Shown: piece after piece, positions 56,277-64,000 of the stretch
Layout of the letters: the number at the start of each line of letters is the position of its first letter
Numbering within the stretch: position 1 is the stretch's first letter
Source of the DNA: Isoetes taiwanensis
Taxonomy: Eukaryota > Streptophyta > Lycopodiopsida > Isoetales > Isoetaceae
Length of the DNA: 64,000 bases
Reading direction: 5' to 3'
Assembly: GCA_021234155.1 (NCBI GenBank)
Contig: JAJEKV010000024.1
Coordinates: 12,436,913 to 12,500,912 of the forward strand
Translations under genes and position numbers: made by a program
Notes under the pieces: model-generated
The model's input: the letters and a program-made list of their open reading frames with translations, nothing else
What the model was told of the DNA's origin: nothing
Database searches by the model: none

Positions 56277-58619
56277 ATGTCTGGTGGAGTGGGCATGTCA
56301 CTTGGAAATAGGAAGCTTGTGGTAAGTTTTAGCACTCTAGCTCGTTTTTTTTCGGTACTTTTCGAGAAACAATAACTTTGTGTTTCCTTCTTCAGGTCTT
56401 AGGAATTCCATGGGATGTAGATACTGAAGGATTGAGATCTTATATGATTAAATTTGGCCCTCTGGATGACGTAATTGTCATGAAGGTATTTTTCCTGTAA
56501 ATTTAGTTAATTTTCATGCTTCCTTTGTGGGTCATGGTACTCATACCGTTGCATTTGTAGGACCGTTCTACGGGCCGTTCCCGCGGCTTTGGTTATGTGA
56601 CTTTTACAAATTCTGAGGATGCAGAGGTATGGAGCATTGATGTTCCTGAGTTGTTGCAGTATTATCATGACCTTCTCTCGTCTTTATTTTCATAGAAAGT
56701 AGCTGCAAGTGAACATTCTTTAAATAATCGAACGCTTGAAGTGAAGGTTGCTACTCCAAAGGTATAATTTGAAGTTTAGTTTTCATAGCAGAGGGACAAG
56801 ACAGAAGTGCAGATTAATACAAATACTTAATTTATAGGAAGAAATGATGAAGACATCAGGCAAAAAGGTCACCCGTATTTTTGTAGCAAGGATTCCACCC
56901 AGTGTGACGGATGAAATGTTTCGGAGGTAACAGTTTAGCCGTATTCGTCATGATAGATTTTGGATTTATGATTGTTCATCATGCAGGTATTTTGAGAAGT
57001 TTGGAACAATAACAGATGCATACATGCCTAAGGTGCTCATTGTTTGCTAGAACGTTTTAGATATTATTTGGGATTCTGTCAGTGATTTATTTTTCCTTTT
57101 GTTACAGGATCAAGGATCGAGAGCCCATCGAGGGATTGGTTTTGTCACCTATGAAAGTCCAGGTAAGAAGAGGTGGGGTTAGTTATCCTTATACACATGC
57201 TCTGAATGTTTTGGTTATCAACATGCCATCTTGTGTCTTGCAGAATCCGTGGAAAAATTGATGTCCGAGACACATGAGCTGGCAGGATCCACAATAGCTG
57301 TCGATCGGGCCACGCCAAAGGTTGAACCTCACCCCTTTGTTTCTCTTTTGTCCTTCCCGTTATCTTTGAATTATCAATGTGACCTCTAGCCTGTAAAGGT
57401 TTAGAAAGTGACGTATTCAGTTCGTGACAAGGTTTAGTTTTTCGTTTGTAAATCAGGTGCGGTCTCACCAGTCTGCTGATTTTGGTCACTACCCAGATTC
57501 TCCTCGAAGGTCACCTGAGCTGGTATGTATTAGTTAAGGTTTGTGGACAAATTAAGCTCTACAGTACTAAGCTGTTTGAGATGTATCTAAGTGTGTGAAA
57601 GATGAAGCCAAGCTTGTTGCATCATACTTGATATTGAAACATCCCATTGGATGCTATGCAGGAGGATTTGAAGTTCTGGGGGAAATCAGCATACCCAACT
57701 ATCTATGGCCCATATGGAATTTATACTAGTGCTGCTGCACGGCTTGGAGCATTTGGTCCATCATTTGGAACATCCCCTTTCAGCCCGTATGACTATACTC
57801 CTTCTGGCTTGTCAAATGATATTGGAAACACAGGCTTGGGACCATATGGTGTTGGGGGTATTTGGCCACCAGGTGGCCCACCACCTGGTGGCATGCTTGG
57901 TGCAAATGGGCCTCCTGGTCCTTCACGAGGCCTGGGAAACAAGATATTTGTTGGAAGGCTTCCACCTGAGGCTACAGCAGAAGATCTACGTCGCCATTTC
58001 TCAAATTTTGGCAGACTTTTGGATGTTTATGTGCCAAAGGTTGGTTTTGAAATCTTTTATATGAAAAGGCTGGACTTAATGCTGAAATACTTTCATACAG
58101 GATTCCAAGAGGATGTCGCATCGAGGTTTCGGTTTTGTTACCTTTGCAGATGAGAGTGTTGCTGAGCGTGTTGCTCTCCGCTCACACGAAATTCTTGGCT
58201 GTCAGGTGTGTAAATCTTACACTGGATTTTCCCTGGTGTAGGTATAGTTTCATGAGAAAAATTGTTTCCTTCCTATGCAGGTGGCCGTTGATCGGGCTAC
58301 TCCACAGGATGAGGTAGGTTTAAACCCATCATATGGTGGAAGCATGGGTCTACCCCCAGGACCTGGAATTGGTAGTTCAGGTGGACCTATTAGAGGAGGA
58401 GGTTCTTTATCCGGTGCAGGATATGGGCTAGGTTTTGACTACAACGGAGGGGTAATATTTTGTGCCTTCTATTGTTTATATATATATACGGTAATGACTA
58501 TTCTTTTTCTCTGTATTCAGTGGCCATATGGAGGAATGGGCCATTTACAGACAGGAGAGGGAGGCCATGGAATGGGACATAGAAGCTCGAGACTAGAGTC
58601 TAGATACAGACCATACTGA
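56277..58619 (+). CDS. Three-RRM nuclear RNA-binding protein (hnRNP-like)
   Basis: Thirteen exons: 56277-56321, 56396-56485, 56561-56626, 56696-56761, 56838-56926, 56987-57032, 57108-57162, 57244-57320, 57457-57522, 57662-58039, 58101-58205, 58281-58451 and 58521-58619. All introns are GT..AG and in phase, giving 450 aa. It starts MSGGVGMSLGNRKLV. RRM1 (about 14-85) has VLGIPWD and RGFGYVTF. RRM2 (about 100-175) has RIFVARIP and HRGIGFVTY. RRM3 (about 290-365) has KIFVGRLP and HRGFGFVTF. Each RRM ends with the phrase VDRATP or VKVATP. A Gly/Pro-rich linker precedes RRM3 and a Gly-rich tail ends the protein. Order and motifs match the plant protein At4g36960. RNA targets are unknown. No break is seen. 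Confidence 0.93.
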
Positions 58620-59065
58620 TATGCACACTGCTGTACTTACTCAGGCCGCCAACTTTATGGAGTCAACGCCTTAACCAGTTGTTATGCTGTGTCTTAATAC
58701 ATTTTTTCTCCCGACATTATTCTTCACATTTGTAATCTGGATTACTCAGTATTTGTACAGTAGAAGGGTATAACATTGTCTCATGGGCAACTGGCAACTC
58801 ACTGAAATGCAAAAGAAATTTATGCTCATTCGAAGGCAGAAGTTGTTTTCATTTTCAAATGGCCATTCCCTAGATTCGTGTGAACAGAAATTGAAGATTT
58901 TTCTTACTTGCGTGGTGACTGGATTTCTTATTTAAGGCCAAACATATCCTGCTAAAAGTACAATATTTGCATGTTGACTGATTTCTTAATTGAGATTTAT
59001 AAAAAGACAGCAAATAGACTGCAAAATTTTATATTTAAGCAAAGTATATTTACTGTTTGTAAACC
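58620..59065. other. Convergent 3' flanks
   Basis: 446 bp between the RRM gene stop (+) and the O-fucosyltransferase-family stop (-), probably both 3' UTRs. No gene or repeat seen. Confidence 0.6.
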
Positions 59066-62000
59066 TTATGCCCTACACATACAGTGACTAAGAGGGTTTT
59101 CATATATATCGTGCCCAGGGAATGTGGGCTCTGGCAATCCTGTCCTTACTTCATGTGTTGTTGCAACCTGTTCTATGAACGACGGCCACCCCAAAGTAGG
59201 GTCACCAAGGAACTTTGCCATCAAGCCTTTGTCTGGCTTTATTGATTTTAAATGATGTCCCATGTATCTTCTAGCTCCAATGATTAGTTTAGCAAAATTT
59301 CCACCATGAGTCATAACAAACACATTTGACTTCAAACATACGAGAAAATCAAGTGCTGCAAGACTGGTAACATGCTTCCTAAATGGTTTCAGTTCTTCCT
59401 TGCTTGCCAGCTCTTCCTTCCTCACCTATAAAGAAGAAATAACAAAAAAGACAAGTGAATTCTACATCATAAAAATAAATTATAACAAACTCTCCCCATT
59501 TAGCATACCAGATTTGGAAAGAAATTACGAAGGGGTGCCATTCTGTCTTCTCCACCGTAAACTTGACCAGATGCAACATATATTTGAGTCTCTTTTGGGT
59601 AACCCATTGCAACAAGCACAGATGCTATCTCAACAGGTTCAAGAGGACACCTGCCCTCTTTTCGTTTTTGCAATGCTTGCAGCCATATATGGGATCCATT
59701 CTGTAATGTTAGCATAGATTGATTAGTGACCCTGTTATTCTGGGACTCGTTTGTTATTTTCTCATGTTTTCCACTTTGTATCAGGGTCTTTGAACTGGTC
59801 TACGTTTCAAAGAATTTTCAGTCAGAGCTAAGAATGAATATGATAATAAACCTTGAACCGACGAGGCCATTCCTTCTTCCTATAAGCCGCCATCAACCCT
59901 TTCTCTTCCCGGTTCCCAACAAAATCACAGAAAGAAAGGCCAACCATCCCCTTTTCAAAACGCAAATGTAGAGCCCTGTAACAATAATAGAAAATCGATT
60001 AAACTCTTCCTTTACATACATTCATATAGCAAATGAACATTGTCACATGCATATGTCTCTGGCAGATGTCAAACAGTAAAACAGCTTCTTCTTGTTCTGA
60101 ACATCGAGACTTTTGAATGTCAATAAAGGGGCATTAAATAGAGTTTAACAAGAATGGGATGTATTTCCCAACAACGGCAAAAGTAGCATATAGAACCCAG
60201 TACATTCACAGACAATACCTGTAAATCAAAAGAATGTTGAAGGAACCAATCTTACATGTAAGGTTGTAAAATGCCAGTTCGGTTTCTCATCCTTGATGCT
60301 AAAACCTCTGCCATTTCCTCTATATGTGGCAAGAATTTCAAGGCATGGTAATTGACCCGACACCGTAACTTGTTTATCTCTGCTGGGACATTATCATACC
60401 TGCAGGCAAATCCATTGATACCTCTGTTAGCGGCATACATGGGCATGCAATACAGTGCTCTCCAGATCAAGATTAGTAGTGCCCACACCTCAGTATGAAA
60501 AAATATGGACTTAAGAGGGAGTAGTAGCAAATACTCACCCAAGCCTATCCACAAAAGGTTTCAAGGCCATGACCTTCTTTTCCTTGATGCGTGGTAGAAC
60601 ATTGTCCAAATACCATTGGGCAGATGCATACTTTGGAATATTCTTGACTGTGAGTCTGTATAGAAATGGGTCATTAGTAAGTGCAATAATGTGCAGAGCT
60701 AAAAGTGCCTATGAAAAGGTAACTCAAACTAAAACAAAAGAGGATATGCCACAATAGCTCCATTGCAGCGTAATGCTAACATTGTTAAGCCCTCTTCTGA
60801 CACAACTGTAAAATGCTAATGAGCAGGCGGTATACTGACAAGAACCGTGAGTTAATTTTACTCTTATCCACATATTAACAAAACTTAATGAATGGATATC
60901 CAGTCGATTTGTTTGGATCAATTTGCTTGTGGAAATTGCAAAGAATATAGTAGGTTTTTGAAGTATATGAAAAATGGCTTGGAATGTATTTTCACAATGA
61001 TGGAAGAACATGTACTTAAGATTAGCTCCCAGTGGCATATGGGATGCCTGATCCTCTGCATTTCTTATAAATGTTAATATGAAAATTCTCAGGAAGACCT
61101 CTGTTCTAAAAAAGTATATCCTATGGAATAAAGAGAATTGCATAAGACAAATGAGTCCTTTCTTGTCAGGAAGTTATGCAAATGAGTCCTCTTTTTCTGC
61201 ATCGGAAGCTTTTTTCTGAAGTGTATTTCCCATAATATATTCCAAATGATGAGACGAAGGTATTAATATGAGACAAACCTGAGACTAGTGTACAGATCTG
61301 CTCTATCTGGGAGCCATTTAGGAATATCTTTCACAATACGCACGTCATCCTTCAGGTAATCTATAAAGTGATCGACGTCAAAAATGTCTTCAAAACGCCT
61401 GAAAAGAGAAATAAGTCATTGCAAACTCCAACACTAACAGTTTTGTGCAATAACATAATTATGAAGTGTATTCCTCATGGACCAGAATCTATCAATATAG
61501 AAATAAGTCAAGGAGCACATTACATACGTCTGATCTTTCCAAATTTGATCCTGCTTCATTAGTGGAATGATAAGAGTTACGTTTAATATCCTTGCCACAG
61601 CCACTGCATTGCATATCTGCAAAAACAAAATTTATGAGCCCCATAATGCCTCTTGACATCCTTATACTACCTAAATGAACACTATCCTTGACATGACTTT
61701 GGTATATTGATTTTGTGGTGAAATGAGGTGCGAGGAAATGGGATACAATATAGAAAGACTTTTCAGTCTATTGGCCAAATGCTAACTCTCTCAACTGCAT
61801 GCATATAATGGACGTTTTAACCCATTGAGATCCGAACTGCCCATCCATTAACAATAAGAAAACCAACCCGACGTGCATTCAGCTACAAGGTGTTCCGACT
61901 CACGGCAATTCTTTGTTGATTCAATCCACCCTCTGCATGAATGCCCAAGTACCCATTTGAGTCTCCTTCCTCTGGTGGTGCTGCAAAACCCAATTACCTA

Positions 62001-62817
62001 ACTAGTGAAAACTGATAATTTTGGCTTCAGCTACCAATGAGAGAACAAGAAAGTGTAATAGCAATTGAGCTAAGCATAAGCTATTGCATTTTTTTATATG
62101 CAGAAGAGTATCTACATCATTGTAACTATCCTTCCATCAGCTCTTGTGGCACACTCTATAGAAAGGGATTAAGAGCACTTACATATATATCCAGAATCCC
62201 TCTTTTCAGCACAAGCCCTCCAGGACACCGTAGCAGAAGGAGGATTTTCCCATAATGAAGGCGGATCTGCCACCTGAAAGGATAACCTAATATCACAATT
62301 ACTGCATGAAGAATAAGACAAGGGAAAGCATCAAATCAAGGAAATATTACCCTGGGGCAATGCAGCATAATGCCTTCTTTCCTACAGAGATATGGTGAAC
62401 GCTGTAGGTTCAATCAAATTCAAGTGATAATATGATTTGTTATCTAATGACCCAAGATCAGAAATAAATAACTTATCCAAATGCAAAAATCAGCATACTT
62501 ACAATGCTGTTCCAAACAGTAGGAATGCAAACAACTCCAACCAGGGCCATAACAACTATCAGAGCCACCAACATTTTTTTCCAGACAGGGAATCGTTTGC
62601 AGTCATCGGCTACCATGGCTGTTTCAGTAGACGCAGTATTCCCGAATGCGGATTTCACAAGCCTGGAAATGCGATCCCATTTGGCTTGAGATGGAGGGTA
62701 AGGGTGCTGAAGCTTCTTCATGGAAGGAGGGTCCGGCACTAATCCAAGGCGAGAGGCCAAGGCGCTAGATCTAGGGATTACTCCAGCCCCTCCTGGTGCT
62801 ATAGGTGACACGGGCAT
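59066..62817 (-). CDS. O-fucosyltransferase-family protein (GT106/DUF246), type II membrane
   Basis: Plant Golgi proteins of this family transfer sugars in wall or glycoprotein glycan synthesis. The donor and acceptor of this member are not known. Eleven exons read on the minus strand: 62817-62503, 62401-62351, 62273-62183, 61980-61904, 61616-61528, 61398-61279, 60655-60539, 60399-60256, 59975-59852, 59700-59509 and 59425-59066, all in phase with GT..AG borders, giving 559 aa. A membrane helix (LVALIVVMALVGVVCIP) near residues 80-100 follows a basic N-terminus. Family motifs are HAEGGLNQQRIA, FEDIFDVDHFID, LHLRFEKGM (catalytic His/Arg region), QIYVASGQVYGG and FVMTHGGNFAKLIIGARRY, ending CMCRA. 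The order matches the At5g65470-type branch. No break seen. Confidence 0.93.
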
Positions 62818-64000
62818 CTCTCCTCTGGAACTCCAGTACCAGTGGACAGTGGAAAATAAAAAGTTTCTTTTAAACTTTCCAAATTTTAAAGTGGAATTTC
62901 ATTAGATCGCTACGTCCGACCATAGCTCGACGTTCCATACATTTCATTCCTTGTTGCTCACTTTGGATCATTGGATCCAGAGATGATTCCATGAATATCT
63001 GAAATCAAGGGCCCTAGAATTTCCACATCACAGCCACGTACAATTCGTTGCTCCCTATATATGTATTTAACACGTACATAGGGTATGGTCGCCTTCTGCC
63101 GTGACCCCACCCTCGAGGCGACGAAAACCCCCGTCCCCTTCGCAAGGTTATCGTTATCTTTGCCATGGGTATCCGTCTATGTATGGATTTTGTGGCGGTG
63201 TCATTATCCGGGGTTCCATCAACCGAGACACCGGGGTCCATCAACCGTGCCTCGCAGTGGCCTCGCTGCTCGCGGAGTGAATGTCCCGTGCACCGCGGCC
63301 CCGGGTGACCATACTCACAAGACCGATGACTACGTCCGTGTTGAAGAAAAAACCCCGAGCATGTCGATTTGAAACGAATTCAATGCGGGTTTGAAACGAT
63401 TTGGGGCCCAAAGCTTGCACTCGATTGCATTCTTCGAAATTCAATTCTCTGACACCCGCTATGGCTTCCATGGCCATAAAAAATTGCCCTCCTTTCATAG
63501 TTCATATGTTACCGAGAGGAGGCCGTGAAGAGCACGGCGGTAGCCATGGTTTCGACGAGGGCACGAAGAGAACTGATGTCGAAAGGGGTACCGTGGAGAC
63601 CAAAGATCATCCAAGAGGGTCTCAAGGCAGACAAAGAGGAGGGCACCACAGTCGATCTTTGCTACCGAATTCAATGCCAAGGAGGCCGAAAGTAGGAGAG
63701 GTCAATGGACGTAAGAGCAAATGCTCGACATCCTCAAGAGGTGTTTAATTTGGCATTTCGATTAGAGAGGCATCTAGAGATCCGGTATACCGAGTCCACA
63801 ATCGTGATTGGCTATATGGTCGAACAAGCCACAAGCAAACAAATCATCCACAAGTATTGACAACTCTCAAGAGGAGGAGCTCATTTAACCGGGCCCTTTA
63901 GCAGGCGGCGCAGCAAGGGATGGGGGTTACACTATCTACCGCCAAGGAAAAGGCAGCAGAGATGGCTAGAGCAGGGGGGGGTCATGTGGTGAATCCGAGT
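62818..64000. other. O-fucosyltransferase promoter side and unassigned right end
   Basis: Includes the probable promoter of the minus-strand gene. From about 63090 the sequence becomes GC-richer. Long open frames at 63085-63372 and 63401-63748 (+) have no recognisable domain; the latter is Arg/Gly-rich (HPRGSQGRQRGGHHSRS). A retroelement fragment is possible but unproven. Confidence 0.35.

Overview
The window is nuclear DNA of a land plant with a transposon-rich genome. The plant assignment rests on a cellulose synthase (CESA), a three-RRM protein of a plant family, a plant GT106/O-fucosyltransferase-type protein, PLS-class PPR relics, a galacturonokinase fragment, plant Ty1/copia and Ty3 chromovirus elements, and L1-like LINEs. 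The style of the PPR repeats (MYGKCGS, AY.QHG) and the heavy retroelement load would fit a lycophyte, fern or gymnosperm. The sequence alone does not settle which.

Layout. 1-3108 (+): the 3' nine exons of a CESA gene, cut by the window edge. 3.1-6.6 kb: intergenic DNA with a PPR relic, a LINE reverse-transcriptase relic, a tandem duplication and a retrotransposon end fragment. 6.94-21.34 kb: a Ty3/Gypsy chromovirus framework (LTR+PBS on the left, integrase/chromodomain+PPT+LTR on the right). Its protease-RT-RNase H part is replaced by an oppositely oriented L1-like LINE. The LINE carries a solo LTR of the same LTR superfamily, and the integrase carries a 310-bp TRIM element with a perfect target duplication. 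22.2-26.5 kb: a PPR relic cut by a second LINE with a poly(A) tail, then small repeats and a tRNA-like SINE head. 28.5-31.1 kb (-): a large broken PPR gene fused directly to the 5' part of a galacturonokinase-like gene. 31.56-32.36 kb (+): an intact-looking two-exon gene of unknown function, divergent from the kinase fragment. 35.2-46.0 kb: a Ty1/copia element (-) split by a complete but mutated Ty3 chromovirus (-, 38163-44956), both with LTRs, PBS, PPT and target duplications. 46-54 kb: mostly anonymous sequence with a foldback, a pentanucleotide satellite, a third LINE relic of a different type and an LTR relic. 56.28-58.62 kb (+) and 59.07-62.82 kb (-): two convergent, apparently intact host genes, the 13-exon RRM protein and the 11-exon O-fucosyltransferase-family protein. 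62.8-64 kb: unassigned.

The CESA and O-fucosyltransferase-family genes both belong to cell-wall/glycan biology, as would the galacturonokinase, but nothing shows they form a functional cluster. Apart from the four host genes (CESA, the unknown 235-aa gene, the RRM gene and the GT106 gene), nearly everything recognisable is retroelement or broken duplicate. The most informative structure is the layering of insertions, several of which can be ordered from target duplications and LTR divergence.
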